Source: JAMXLJ01 sp036558745
Lineage (GTDB): Bacteria > Actinomycetota > Acidimicrobiia > IMCC26256 > JAMXLJ01
Assembly (NCBI GenBank): GCA_036558745.1
Contig: DATBEZ010000081.1
Location: 22,571-86,570 of the forward strand
Length of the DNA stretch: 64,000 nucleotides
Reading direction: 5' to 3'
Both the position numbers and the translations under genes were made by a program. Below are positions 9,055 to 18,172 of this stretch, in pieces. Position 1 is the first letter of the stretch. Every line of letters starts with the position of its first letter. Below the pieces are notes generated by a model. That model searched no databases. It saw only the letters and a program-made list of their open reading frames with translations, and was not told the origin of the DNA.

Positions 9055-9119
9055 CGCTCCCGCTCCCGCTCGGACGGCTTCGCCCGGCGGAGCTCCGCTC
9101 CCGCTCCTGTCGTCGCTCC
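9055..9119. repeat. Short CGCTCC hexamer repeats between two genes
   Basis: The gap between the ThDP enzyme start and the GlcD stop holds five copies of CGCTCC: tandem pairs at 9055 and 9096 and a single copy at 9114. The centre contains the palindrome CGGAGCTCCG. It may be a remnant, a leader structure or simple slippage product. No function is apparent. Confidence 0.45.
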
Positions 9120-9154
9120 GGGTGCCGCACCGTGGTGGCGCTTTGGATTGTGCG

Positions 9155-10528
9155 TCAGTCGAAGATGGTGCCGGGGTTGAGGATGCCGTGCGGGTCGAAC
9201 GCGGCCTTGATGCGACGCATGAGGGCCAGCTTCCCGGGCGCCTCGAGCTCCTCGACGTAACGCTTCTTCTGCGTACCGATGCCGTGCTCGCCCGAGATCG
9301 CGCCCCCGAGCTCCATCCCGGCCGCGAAGATGTCGCGGATCAGCGCGCGGCGCGTGTCTCCGTCGGGCTGGAAGACGGAGAGGTGGACGTTGCCGTCGCC
9401 CGCGTGACCGCAGCCGACGACCAGCGAGCCGCTCTCGCCGGCCAGCTCGCCGACCTTGGCCATGTAGCGGGGGATCGACGCGCGCGGCACGACCATGTCG
9501 ATGATGTCGTGGGCACCCGCCGCCTTCGCGGACCAGAACGCCTTCTCACGCGCTTCGATCAGCTGGCTCCCCGCGTGCGGCGGCAGGACGTACACGTCGA
9601 GCGCGCCCAGCTTCGAGAGCAGCATCCCGAGCTCCTCGACGTTCTCCTCGAGCCGGTCGGAGCTGCGGTCCTCGAGCACGACGACGAGGTACGCGAGCGC
9701 GCGTTCCTTCACGTCGGAAGCGACGCCGAGGTCGAGGCCGTGGTTGGCGACGAGCGCGCCCATGGTCACGACGTCGATGTACTCGACGAGCAGCGGACCG
9801 ATACCGCTCGCGACGACGTCGGGCACCGCGCCCATGATCTCGTCGAGTGTCGCGAACGGCGCGAGCACGGTGGAGGAGTACGGCAGGCGCGGGTAGAGGC
9901 GCAACGTCGCCTCGGTGACCAGCGCGAGCGTGCCCTCGGACCCGACGATGAGCTGGGTGAGGTCGTAGCCGGTCGTGGCCTTCACGAACTTGCCACCCGA
10001 ACGGATGACCTCGCCGGTGCCGAGCACCGCCTCGAGCCCGAGCGTTTGATGTCGAGTGACGCCGTACTTCACCGCGCGCATCCCGCCCGCGTTCGTCGCG
10101 ACGTTGCCGCCCAGGCTCGCCGACGACTCGCCGGGGAAGACCGGGTAGACGAGCCCGTGCTCGGCCGTCGCGCGATCGAGCTCGTCGAGCGTGACGCCCG
10201 GTTGCACGACGGCGACGTGGTTGCCGGTGTCGATCTCGAGGATCTGGTTCATGCGCTCGAACGAGACCACCACGCCGTCGGCCGTGGGCACGCACGCGCC
10301 CGACAGCCCGGTTCCCGAACCGCGGGCCGTGACCGGCACGCCGTGCTCCGCGGCGAGCTGCACCACGCGCGCGACCTCGTCGGTGTCGGCCGGGCGGACC
10401 ACCGCGGCCGGTCGTTGCGCGGTGACGGTCAACGCCTCGTCGTGGCCGTAGTCGTCGCTGATCGCGTCGCCGATCACGACGTTCTCCGCCCCGACCACGT
10501 CGTTCAAGAGCCCGACGATGTCCGCCAT
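9155..10528 (-). CDS. FAD-linked oxidase, GlcD / D-lactate dehydrogenase type
   Basis: A 457-residue flavoprotein of the PCMH/FAD_binding_4 family. The FAD-binding half contains PVTARGSGTGLSG and GESSASLGGNVATNAGGMRAVKYG, and the C-terminal FAD-oxidase_C half contains VGCGHAGDGNVH and GAISGEHGIGTQKKRY. These are the conserved blocks of glycolate oxidase GlcD and of FAD-dependent D-lactate dehydrogenases. It oxidises a 2-hydroxy acid to the 2-oxo acid; no GlcE or GlcF subunit is present here. The start ATG at 10528 has CGGAGGGCTGGG upstream. Together with the neighbouring ThDP enzyme it may feed a 2-oxo acid into decarboxylation; this is inference. Confidence 0.9.
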   Translation of the reverse strand: MADIVGLLNDVVGAENVVIGDAISDDYGHDEALTVTAQRPAAVVRPADTDEVARVVQLAAEHGVPVTARGSGTGLSGACVPTADGVVVSFERMNQILEIDTGNHVAVVQPGVTLDELDRATAEHGLVYPVFPGESSASLGGNVATNAGGMRAVKYGVTRHQTLGLEAVLGTGEVIRSGGKFVKATTGYDLTQLIVGSEGTLALVTEATLRLYPRLPYSSTVLAPFATLDEIMGAVPDVVASGIGPLLVEYIDVVTMGALVANHGLDLGVASDVKERALAYLVVVLEDRSSDRLEENVEELGMLLSKLGALDVYVLPPHAGSQLIEAREKAFWSAKAAGAHDIIDMVVPRASIPRYMAKVGELAGESGSLVVGCGHAGDGNVHLSVFQPDGDTRRALIRDIFAAGMELGGAISGEHGIGTQKKRYVEELEAPGKLALMRRIKAAFDPHGILNPGTIFD

Positions 10529-10626
10529 CCCAGCCCTCCGTGGTCGAGGTCGCCCGAGGTACGCGCCGTCATGCTACGGCCGGAGCCGCGCGCCGCGCCC
10601 GGCGCACGCCGAAGCGGTGGAGCGGC

Positions 10627-11979
10627 TCAGCCCGTGGTGACGAACCGGTGCACACCACCGAAGCCGTCGAGCACCGCGCCGGTGCCGACCAGCAGCGACG
10701 CGCCCCGCACGATCCTGAAGCTCCACGCGGGTCCTCGTGACGGTGGTCGCGGCGCGCGGGCCGAATCGACCGAGAACGGGTACGCGTGGCCGAACCCGTC
10801 GAACACGAAGCCGCCGCGGCCGTCGGGCGTGATCGCGAGGCCGCGCGCCCAGTCGTCGGTGTGCGGCGCGCCGGCCACGAGCCGCGCCGCCGGCGGTCGC
10901 GGCGCCGCGTCGATCGCGAACGGGTGCAGCCCGCCGGATCCGTCGACGGTGTACCCGCCGGTCCCAGAGGGCAGCACCGCGATGCCGCGGAACGAATCGG
11001 TGCTCGACCTCGCCGCCTCGCGCACGCGCGGCACCGACCCGCCGACGCCGAGCACGAAGGCGTCGATGCGTCCCCGTCCGTCGAGCACGAGTCCGGCCCG
11101 CCCGTCGGGCAGGACCGCGAGGCCGCGTGTCACGTCGCGCCCGCGCGAGTAACGCAGCCGGCCCGGCGCCGCGGGAGCGGGGTGCTCGGCGTCGGCCCAC
11201 GGATGCACCGCACCCCACGCGTCGAGCGTGTAGCCGCCCCCGCCGGGCGCGAGCGCGACACCGCGGGCGATGTCCCAGCCCGGCCAGTACGGCGCGCCGG
11301 ATCCGGCGACGGCCGTGGTCGCGACGCCGTCGACCGGCTCGTCGGCGAACAGCACGTGCACGGTGACCGTGTGGCGGACGCGTGGCCGGAGACCACGCAC
11401 GACGACCTGGTGCGTGCGCTCCTCGGTGTCGACGGTCCTCGCCGCGTGTCCCGAGCTCGCGTCGCGCGCCGTCACGCGAAATCCCTGCACCGCTGCACCC
11501 GGGTGGACCGACCACGCGACGCGCAGCCCGCCGGCGACGGGCGTCGCGGTGACGCCCGCGACGGCATGACCGGCGCGCACGACGTCGGATGCCTGGTCGG
11601 CAACCGCGCCGTGGACGAGCGCGCTCACGGTCACGACGTACGTGCCATCGGAACGGAGACCTCGCAAAGCGAGGGTCTCGGTCGTCGCGTCACAGGTCGC
11701 GCTGCGCTCGGGCACGGACGCACCGGTGAGGGTGGCGTCGACGCGGAAGCCGTCGACGACCGCGCCGTGGGCAACGGACCAGCTCACGTCCGCGCCGGTC
11801 GTGGCGGGTGTCACCGTGAGCCGCGCGATCACCGCACCGAGCGCACCCGCACGCGGCGGCAGTGCGACGACCGGCGTCACCAGCATCACGCAGGCGAGCA
11901 GGCGGAGGAGGAGCAGGGCCGGTCGCACGCCCCGCGGGTCGGGTCCCGGCCGTCCCGGGATCGGCTTCACGTCCTGCAT
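10627..11979 (-). CDS. Secreted repeat protein with fibronectin-like and propeller-like repeats
   Basis: 450 residues. A signal peptide (ALLLLRLLACVMLVTPVVA, cleavage near PRAGA) is followed by two Fn3-like segments of about 85 residues, each with a V.G.RV.A/D pattern. Five degenerate repeats of about 45 residues complete the protein. Repeat core: ARGLAxxPDGxGGYxLDGxGGxHPF, seen at ITPDGRGGFVFDGFGHAYPF and VLPSGTGGYTVDGSGGLHPF. Such repeats are common in actinobacterial secreted proteins and likely fold as a beta-propeller. The ATG at 11979 has GGAAGG upstream; GTG at 11925 would give a tighter signal peptide. Its binding partner is unknown. Confidence 0.7.
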   Translation of the reverse strand: MQDVKPIPGRPGPDPRGVRPALLLLRLLACVMLVTPVVALPPRAGALGAVIARLTVTPATTGADVSWSVAHGAVVDGFRVDATLTGASVPERSATCDATTETLALRGLRSDGTYVVTVSALVHGAVADQASDVVRAGHAVAGVTATPVAGGLRVAWSVHPGAAVQGFRVTARDASSGHAARTVDTEERTHQVVVRGLRPRVRHTVTVHVLFADEPVDGVATTAVAGSGAPYWPGWDIARGVALAPGGGGYTLDAWGAVHPWADAEHPAPAAPGRLRYSRGRDVTRGLAVLPDGRAGLVLDGRGRIDAFVLGVGGSVPRVREAARSSTDSFRGIAVLPSGTGGYTVDGSGGLHPFAIDAAPRPPAARLVAGAPHTDDWARGLAITPDGRGGFVFDGFGHAYPFSVDSARAPRPPSRGPAWSFRIVRGASLLVGTGAVLDGFGGVHRFVTTG

Positions 11980-12127
11980 CGGCAGTGCCGCCTTCCATGG
12001 CGAGCGCCCACCACCCGTTCCATGACGTATCGGCCCGAGTCGCGTCGAGTTGACTGTGTTCCCGGCCACAGCACGCGATCACGCGACCGGAGCATGATCG
12101 CGGCGGCCGCCGACCCTGGAGCCTGCG

Positions 12128-13252
12128 ATGTCGACCGACCTCCTCACCGCCGCGCGCGACCTGCGTGCCACGATCGACCGCAACGCGCGCGCGGCGCCCG
12201 ACGCGACGGCATTGCCGCGCGCGACGGTCGACGCGCTCGTCGCCGCCGGCCTGCACGGGACGAACGTCCCGCGCGCCGTCGGCGGCGCCGAGCTGCCGTT
12301 GGTCGACGCGATCGACGTCTTCGCCGAGGTGGCCCGTGCCGACGGTTCCGCCGGCTGGTCGCTCATGGCCAGCGCGACCACCGCCGCGTTCTTCGCCGCG
12401 TGGGCCGGTGACGGGCTGGTCGAGCGGATGTTCGGCGACGGCGTCCCCCTGTGCGCGGGCCAGTTCGCACCCAACGGCACCGCGGTGCGCGCCGGCGACG
12501 CATGGATCGTGAACGGCGACTACCAGTTCGGTTCCAACATCGACGCCGCGACGTGGGTCGGCGCAGGCACGCTGACCCAGCCTCCAGAGGGCTCCGACGA
12601 GCAGCCCGACCTCCTCTTCGCGATCTTCCCCGCGGATTGCGTCGAGCGCCGCGGGAACTGGCACGTGCTCGGGCTGCGCGCCACCGCGAGCGAGGACTAT
12701 GCGGTGCGCGACGTCAAGGTGCCCGACGACTCGACGTTCCGCCTGTTCGCACCGGTCCGCCACCGCGGCGGTTCGGTGTACGAGCTCGGCGTGCTCGGGC
12801 TCACGACAGTGGGGCACAGCGCGTTCGCGCTGGGCGTCATTCGCCGCGCGCTCGACGAGCTGGTCGACATCGCCCGGACGAAGCACCGCATGGGCGCGGC
12901 CGCGCCGCTCCGCGAGTCGGAACGGTTCCTGCACGCGTTGGGGACGCTCGAGTGCCGCGCGCTCGCGAACGAGGCGCTCGTGCGCGCGGAGTTCGCAGCG
13001 GCGCAGGCACGGGTCGAATCGATCGACCGTCCCGACCCGAAGGTCGTCAACCGCCTTCGCGCCGTGACCGTGCAGGTCACCCAGGACGGTGCCGACATCG
13101 TGCGGCAGTGCTACCTCCTCGCGGGCACGACGGGGCTGCGCGAGGGGCCGCTCGAACGCTGCTTCCGCGACATCCACGCGGGCACGCAGCACTTCTTCGC
13201 CAGCCCGGCCGGTCCGATCGACTTGGGCCGCGACCTCCTCGCGTCCACCTAG
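12128..13252 (+). CDS. Acyl-CoA dehydrogenase-like flavoprotein (HsaA / group D monooxygenase-like)
   Basis: 374 residues of the acyl-CoA dehydrogenase fold: an N-terminal helical domain (LPRATVDALVAAGLHGTNVPRAVGG), a middle beta domain (NGDYQFGSNIDAATWVGAG) and a C-terminal four-helix domain. It lacks the catalytic glutamate context of true acyl-CoA dehydrogenases. The pattern GADGSAGWS plus the late DIHAGTQHFFAS is like HsaA/HpaB-class flavin-dependent hydroxylases, which take reduced flavin from a partner reductase. It sits just upstream of a TetR gene with a clear operator, suggesting regulated catabolism. The ATG at 12128 has CTGGAG before it. Confidence 0.75.
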   Translation: MSTDLLTAARDLRATIDRNARAAPDATALPRATVDALVAAGLHGTNVPRAVGGAELPLVDAIDVFAEVARADGSAGWSLMASATTAAFFAAWAGDGLVERMFGDGVPLCAGQFAPNGTAVRAGDAWIVNGDYQFGSNIDAATWVGAGTLTQPPEGSDEQPDLLFAIFPADCVERRGNWHVLGLRATASEDYAVRDVKVPDDSTFRLFAPVRHRGGSVYELGVLGLTTVGHSAFALGVIRRALDELVDIARTKHRMGAAAPLRESERFLHALGTLECRALANEALVRAEFAAAQARVESIDRPDPKVVNRLRAVTVQVTQDGADIVRQCYLLAGTTGLREGPLERCFRDIHAGTQHFFASPAGPIDLGRDLLAST

Positions 13253-13283
13253 AGACCGGGCGCACGCTCGTGCCCCGAGAAAG

Positions 13284-13306
13284 TAGTTGCAGGATCCCTG
13301 CAACTA
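13284..13306. promoter_or_regulatory. Perfect inverted repeat, likely TetR operator
   Basis: Two perfect 10-bp arms, TAGTTGCAGG and CCTGCAACTA, separated by ATC. The repeat ends 15 bp before the GTG at 13322 of the TetR-family gene and follows the flavoprotein stop by 31 bp. The size and placement are those of an autoregulatory TetR operator covering the promoter. Confidence 0.8.
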
Positions 13307-13321
13307 TTGTTGGATGGTGCG

Positions 13322-13918
13322 GTGACCACCGTGGACGGCAGGGTGCGGCGGGGCGAGCGCACCCGTGAGGCGATCGTCGACGCGCTCCTCGCGTGCTACG
13401 AGGACGGCACGCTGCGCCCGAGCGTCACCGAGGTCGCGGCGCGCGCGGGCGTGAGCGCCCGCAGCGTCCACAACCACTTCGAGGACGTCGAGAACCTCCG
13501 GGCCCAGGTCTCGCAGCGCCAGTGGGAGCGCTACGCCCACCTGGCCGAGCCCGCGCACGTCGACGGCGCGCTCGCGGCGCGTGTCGGCGCGATCGTGGCC
13601 CAGCGGGCGGAGTTCTTCGACGCCGTGACGCCCGTCCGTCGCGCCGCGCTCCTGTCCGTGCACGACTCGCCGACGATCGTGCGCAGCCTCCGGCGCCTCG
13701 ACCGGGTCCTGCGCCGGCAGGTCGAGACGGTCTTCGCACCCGAGCTGCGTCAGCCCGCGGGGCGGGATCTCCTCGACACGATCGATGCGCTGCTGTCGTG
13801 GGACATGTGGCACCGCCTGCGCGAGGCGCAGGGCTGCTCGACCGCACGGGCGATCCGTGTCCTGACCGCGTCGGTGACGACGCTGCTCGAACGACCCGAA
13901 CAAGGGGGAACCGCGTGA
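13322..13918 (+). CDS. TetR/AcrR family transcriptional regulator
   Basis: A 198-residue repressor with an N-terminal helix-turn-helix (VTEVAARAGVSARSVHNHFEDVENL, residues about 35-60) and a divergent all-helical ligand domain. The annotated GTG start at 13322 lies just downstream of the 23-bp palindrome at 13284; TTG at 13307 is also in frame but overlaps it. The stop overlaps the DUF1330 start (GTGA), so regulator, DUF1330 and sulfatase probably form one autoregulated operon. The inducer is unknown. Confidence 0.85.
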   Translation: MTTVDGRVRRGERTREAIVDALLACYEDGTLRPSVTEVAARAGVSARSVHNHFEDVENLRAQVSQRQWERYAHLAEPAHVDGALAARVGAIVAQRAEFFDAVTPVRRAALLSVHDSPTIVRSLRRLDRVLRRQVETVFAPELRQPAGRDLLDTIDALLSWDMWHRLREAQGCSTARAIRVLTASVTTLLERPEQGGTA

Positions 13919-14316
13919 GCTCCATCCGACCGAACCGCGCCCAGTTCATGCAGCTGATGCAGGCACCCGACGACGGGCCCGTCGTGATGCTGAACCTCCT
14001 CAAGTTCAAGGCCAAGGCCGGCGACGGCGCCACGACGGGTGGGCAGGAGTACCGCAAGTACGGCGACGCCGCGGTGGAGATGGTCGAGGCCCGCGGCGGC
14101 AAGGTCATCTGGAGCGGGCGCGCCGAGCAGGTCCTGATCGGCGATCCGAACGAGGACTGGGACGTCGTGCTGCTCGTGCAGTACCCGAGCCGGGCCACGT
14201 TCGTCGAGATGGTCAGCACACCCGAGTACGAGAAGGCACACGAGCACCGCGAGTCGGGTCTCGAGCGCACGGTCGTCGTGGCGTGCTCGCCGCGCACCGA
14301 CCTGCTCGACGGCTGA
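13915..14316 (+). CDS. DUF1330 family protein
   Basis: A 133-residue single-domain protein of the dimeric alpha/beta-barrel type. The opening PVVMLNLLKFK is the DUF1330 hallmark, and LVQYPSRATFVEMVSTPEYEKAHEHR is the matching second half. The family has no settled enzymatic role; related folds act as small oxygenases or isomerases. It starts with GTG inside the TetR stop codon (4-bp overlap) and is followed 11 bp later by the sulfatase, so it is translated as part of this operon. Confidence 0.85.
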   Translation: MSSIRPNRAQFMQLMQAPDDGPVVMLNLLKFKAKAGDGATTGGQEYRKYGDAAVEMVEARGGKVIWSGRAEQVLIGDPNEDWDVVLLVQYPSRATFVEMVSTPEYEKAHEHRESGLERTVVVACSPRTDLLDG

Positions 14317-14327
14317 AAGGAGCGGGG

Positions 14328-15929
14328 ATGGGCCGCAAGATCCTCTTCATCACGACCGACCAGCAGCGTTACGACGCGCTCGGTTGCAACGGCGGCCAGA
14401 TCGCGCGCACGCCCGTCGTCGACGGACTCGCCGCGTCCGGCATCCGCTACGAGCGCGCGTACAACCAGAACACGGTGTGCATGCCGGCGCGCTCGACGAT
14501 GCTCACGGGCCAGTACGTGCGCACGCACGGCGTGATCGCGAACGGAGTACCGCTTCCCGAGGACGCGCCCAGCATCGCCGAGCACCTCCGCGACCGGGCG
14601 GGGTATCACACAGCGCTGCTCGGCAAGGGCCACTTCGAGCCCGGGTTCGACTTCGACCTGCGGTGGGCCGAGAACTTCATGTCCGAGCGCGGTCTGGTCG
14701 GCCCGTACCGCGGGTTCGAGCACGCGGAGCTCGCGATGCACGTCCCCTCGGTGGGGAAGCGCGCCCTGCAGCACTACGGCCGCTGGCTCATCGACACGCA
14801 CGGCATCGACGCGACCAAGGGCTTCTCACCGTTGCTCGCGGCCGAGCCCGGTGGCGAGACGGGCGCGCCCGAGACGCGCATCAACCCCATCCCCCGCGAG
14901 TGGTACCACACCGACTGGGTCGCGGATCGCACGATCGCCTACCTCGACTCGCTGCCCGACGACGCGGACTGGTTCGTGTGGATGTCGTTCCCCGACCCGC
15001 ATCACCCGTGGGACCCGCCGTCGTCGGAGCTGCACCGCTGCAACTGGCGCGACCTCGATCTGCCGCCCGGCCACCCCGGCTCGAACGACGACATCGAGCA
15101 GGTGCTCGCGCAGAAGCCCGCGCACTGGCTCGCGCTCTGGGACGGACGGTTCATCAACGCCGAGGGCGGACCGGGGACGTACCGCCCGCAGAATGTGAGC
15201 CACGACTCGATCCGCGAGATCAACGCGATGACGCACATCATGAACGAGCTCATCGACGAAGCGTGCGGGCGCGTTCTCGCGCGCGTCGCGCAGCGCGGGT
15301 GGGACGCCGACACCGACGTGATCTTCACGACCGACCACGGCGAGCTCCAGGGCGACTTCGGCCTGATGTTCAAGGGCCCGTTCCACGTCGACGCGCTCAT
15401 GCGCCTCCCGATGGTGTGGCGGCCGGCGCCTTCCGCGGGCGTCGCGCCGTCGACCGTGTCCGAGCCGGTCGGCCAGCTCGACCTCGCGCCGACGTTCTGC
15501 GACATCGCGGGCGTGGCGGTGCCGGACTGGGTGCAGGGCGCACCGCTGCCGACCGCTCCCGGGTCGGGGCGCGAACGTGTGCTGTGCGAGTGGGACTCGC
15601 AGTTCCCGGGCTACGGCATGCACCTGCGCTCCATCTACCGCGACCAGTGGGTGTGCACGACCTACGAGCGCTCCACCGTGGGTGAGCCCAACGGCCTCGA
15701 GGAGTTCTTCGCCGCCACCGGTCTCTTCGGGGGAGGCATCGGTCCGACGAGCAGCGTCACCTACGACGGGACCGAGGGTGAGCTCTACGACCTCGACGAC
15801 GACCCCCGTCAGTTCGTGAACCGCTGGGACGATCCCGAGTGCAAGGCCCGCCGCGAAGACCTGCTGGCCGACCTCTACGACCACCTCCCCGCGGAGCGCA
15901 CCATCCTCAAGGTCGAGCGCCCGGCCTGA
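14328..15929 (+). CDS. Sulfatase / alkaline-phosphatase-superfamily hydrolase
   Basis: 533 residues. The metal site starts at ILFITTDQQRYDALGC. The sulfatase signature CMPARSTMLTG carries Cys51, which a formylglycine-generating enzyme would convert to the catalytic aldehyde. TDHGELQGDF and MSFPDPHHPWDPP supply later metal and substrate residues. There is no signal peptide, so it is likely cytoplasmic. Some enzymes with this signature are phosphonate monoester hydrolases or choline sulfatase-like, so the substrate is open. No maturase gene is in the window. The ATG at 14328 has AAAGGAG eight bases upstream. Confidence 0.88.
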   Translation: MGRKILFITTDQQRYDALGCNGGQIARTPVVDGLAASGIRYERAYNQNTVCMPARSTMLTGQYVRTHGVIANGVPLPEDAPSIAEHLRDRAGYHTALLGKGHFEPGFDFDLRWAENFMSERGLVGPYRGFEHAELAMHVPSVGKRALQHYGRWLIDTHGIDATKGFSPLLAAEPGGETGAPETRINPIPREWYHTDWVADRTIAYLDSLPDDADWFVWMSFPDPHHPWDPPSSELHRCNWRDLDLPPGHPGSNDDIEQVLAQKPAHWLALWDGRFINAEGGPGTYRPQNVSHDSIREINAMTHIMNELIDEACGRVLARVAQRGWDADTDVIFTTDHGELQGDFGLMFKGPFHVDALMRLPMVWRPAPSAGVAPSTVSEPVGQLDLAPTFCDIAGVAVPDWVQGAPLPTAPGSGRERVLCEWDSQFPGYGMHLRSIYRDQWVCTTYERSTVGEPNGLEEFFAATGLFGGGIGPTSSVTYDGTEGELYDLDDDPRQFVNRWDDPECKARREDLLADLYDHLPAERTILKVERPA

Positions 15930-16032
15930 CGCTTCGGGCGGCGCGCCCGCGCTCGCGCGGCGCCGGAGATTGACGCGGTCGCCGACGCAACCTAGACACG
16001 GCCCCCGTGCCGACGCCGCGTCCTGTCCGTCC

Positions 16033-16977
16033 GTGATCGACGCCGCGCTCCTGCAGTGCGTCGGCCTGACGCGTCGCTTCCAGGAACGCGTCGCGGTCGA
16101 CGGTGTCAACTTCGAGATCGCGCGCGGCGAGACGTACGGGCTGCTCGGACCGAACGGCGCGGGCAAGACCACGACCATCTCGATGGTCGCCGGCATCCTG
16201 CGCGCGGACGCGGGGACGGTCACGGTCGACGGGGAGCACATCACGACGGGTGCGAGCCCGGCGAAGCGACGCATCGGTCTCGTGCCTCAGGACATCGCGC
16301 TGTACCCGGATCTCACCGCGATCGAGAACCTGCAATTCTTCGGCCGGCTGCAGAGCCTCGACGGCCCGCAGCTCGGCGAGCGCATGGCCGTCGTCCTCGA
16401 CGTCGTCGGGCTCACCGATCGCGCCCACGACCGGATCGAGGACTACTCGGGCGGCATGAAGAGGCGGGCCAACATCGCGGTCGGGCTCCTGCACGAGCCG
16501 CAGCTGCTCATCCTCGACGAGCCGACGGTCGGCGTCGACCCCCAGAGCCGCAACCAGATCCTCGAGAGCATCGAGGCGCTCGGCGGCGCGGGCCTCTCCG
16601 TGCTCTACACGACGCACTACATGGAGGAGGCCGAGCGCCTCTGCGACCGGGTCGGGATCATCGACGGCGGCCACATCGTCGCCGAAGGGACGCGGCGTGA
16701 GCTGGTCGCGCGCATCGGCGAGCACGACCGGCTCCACGTCGAGGTCGCGGGCGACGGGGAGGCGTTCGCGTCCGCGAGCCGTGCGATCGGCGGTGTCGTC
16801 GAGGTGCACCGCACCGACGGCGCGGTAGACATCGTGGCCGACGGCGCGGCGCGGATCCTCCCCGCGGTCGTGGACGCCGCCGAGACGTCGGGCGCGCAGA
16901 TCACGGGTGTCGAGGTGCGCGAGCCCGACCTCGAGGCCGTCTTCCTGCATCTCACCGGCCGCGCGCTGCGGGACTGA
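16033..16977 (+). CDS. ABC transporter ATP-binding protein (ABC-2 / DrrA type)
   Basis: A 314-residue ATPase: Walker A GPNGAGKTTT, Q-loop PQDIALYPDLT, signature YSGGMKRR, Walker B LLILDEPTVGVDP, and the switch histidine in TTHYMEEAERLCDR. A C-terminal extension of about 90 residues (DUF4162-like) follows. It drives export through the two permeases encoded next, with a 4-bp gap. The start is uncertain: GTG at 16033 gives a natural N-terminus, while TTG at 15970 is in frame but adds a low-complexity tail. DrrA-like systems export drugs, lipids or antibiotics. Confidence 0.9.
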   Translation: MIDAALLQCVGLTRRFQERVAVDGVNFEIARGETYGLLGPNGAGKTTTISMVAGILRADAGTVTVDGEHITTGASPAKRRIGLVPQDIALYPDLTAIENLQFFGRLQSLDGPQLGERMAVVLDVVGLTDRAHDRIEDYSGGMKRRANIAVGLLHEPQLLILDEPTVGVDPQSRNQILESIEALGGAGLSVLYTTHYMEEAERLCDRVGIIDGGHIVAEGTRRELVARIGEHDRLHVEVAGDGEAFASASRAIGGVVEVHRTDGAVDIVADGAARILPAVVDAAETSGAQITGVEVREPDLEAVFLHLTGRALRD

Positions 16978-16981
16978 GCCG

Positions 16982-18172
16982 GTGTCGCGCGTCCTGCTCG
17001 TCGCCCGCACCGAGCTGCTGCGGCGCGTGCGCAGCCGGGCCGCGATCGTGACCGCGTTCCTCGCGCCGCTGGCGCTCGGCGTGGTGTTCGGCGTCCTCAT
17101 CGGCGGCGCGAACAATCTCCGGTTCCGGCTCGGGGTCGTCGACGCCGACCGCTCGGAGCTGTCGCGCAGCTTCGTCGACGGCCTGCTCCAGGCCAACGGT
17201 CACCGGCCGCCCGGCGCGAAGAGCGACAACCCGGTGCGGTTCCGGGAGGTCGCGACGGTCGGCGCGGCGCGTCACCAGGTCGACGACGCGAAGATCGACG
17301 CCGCGCTCGTCATCCCTGCCGGCTTCGGCGCCGCGACGCAGGCGTCACGCCCGACGACGCTGCTCGTGCTGCGGCGGCCCGAGCAGCCCGTGAGCGGCCA
17401 GGTCGCGCAGGCGGTCGGCGGCGGGCTGGCGTCGGGCGTCGAACGGGTCGACCTGTCGGTTCAGACCGTCTCGTCGTTGCAGGGACGGGCGCCGTCGCCG
17501 GAAGTGATCGCGGCGGCCCGTTCGCTCGACGCGCCGCTCGCGACGAGCGAGCTCGCGATGGGCGCGCGCCAGGTGAGTCCGCTCGCGTTCTACGGCGCGG
17601 CGATGGCCATGGTGTTCCTGTTCTTCACCGTGTCGTTCGCAGCCCGGAGCCTGCTGGCCGAGCGCCACGACGGCACGTTGGGCCGGATCCTGGCCACGCC
17701 GACGCCGGCGGGCGCGGTGGTCGCGGGCAAGGTGCTCGGTGTCTGCGCCCTCGCGGTCGCGGGGTTCGTCACCGTGTGGATCGCGACGAGCGTGCTCTTC
17801 GGTGCCGCCTGGGGCGACCCGTTGCCCGTCGTCGTGCTCATCCTCGCGACCGTCGCCGCGCTCGGCGGGGTCAGCACGTTCGTGTGCAGCCTCGCCCGTA
17901 CGGAGCAGCAGGCCGATTCGTACGCGTCCGCGGTCACGTTCGTCCTCGCCCTGCTGGGCGGGAACTTCATCGGGCCGGGCAACGCGCCCGACCTGCTTCG
18001 CCGGGTCGCGCTGTTCACGCCGAACGGTTGGGCGCTGCGCGCGTTCACGGACGTGTCGGCCGACGCGGCCGGGCTCGGCCGCATCGTCGTCCCGGTGCTG
18101 GTGCTGCTCGCGTTCGCGGTCGGCTTCGGCGCCATTGGTCTCTGGCGCGTCCGCCGGGGCATCGAGCAATGA
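16982..18172 (+). CDS. ABC-2 type transporter permease (first of two)
   Basis: 396 residues. An N-terminal transmembrane helix (VTAFLAPLALGVVFGVLIGG) is followed by an extracytoplasmic region of about 170 residues and five further C-terminal helices, the layout of ABC2_membrane_3 (NatB/YhaP-like) permeases. GTG start at 16982, 4 bp after the ATPase stop; its own stop overlaps the next permease start by ATGA. The two permeases would pair as a heterodimer with the ATPase homodimer. Confidence 0.88.
   Translation: MSRVLLVARTELLRRVRSRAAIVTAFLAPLALGVVFGVLIGGANNLRFRLGVVDADRSELSRSFVDGLLQANGHRPPGAKSDNPVRFREVATVGAARHQVDDAKIDAALVIPAGFGAATQASRPTTLLVLRRPEQPVSGQVAQAVGGGLASGVERVDLSVQTVSSLQGRAPSPEVIAAARSLDAPLATSELAMGARQVSPLAFYGAAMAMVFLFFTVSFAARSLLAERHDGTLGRILATPTPAGAVVAGKVLGVCALAVAGFVTVWIATSVLFGAAWGDPLPVVVLILATVAALGGVSTFVCSLARTEQQADSYASAVTFVLALLGGNFIGPGNAPDLLRRVALFTPNGWALRAFTDVSADAAGLGRIVVPVLVLLAFAVGFGAIGLWRVRRGIEQ

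Noticed and set aside
9055..9119. CGCTCC hexamers as possible origin iterons
   Set aside because: Only five copies, no AT-rich segment, no replication gene nearby.
8384..11152. A 922-residue plus-strand frame
   Set aside because: It is antisense to the ThDP enzyme, GlcD and part of the secreted repeat gene. Codon bias and domain content support the minus-strand genes.
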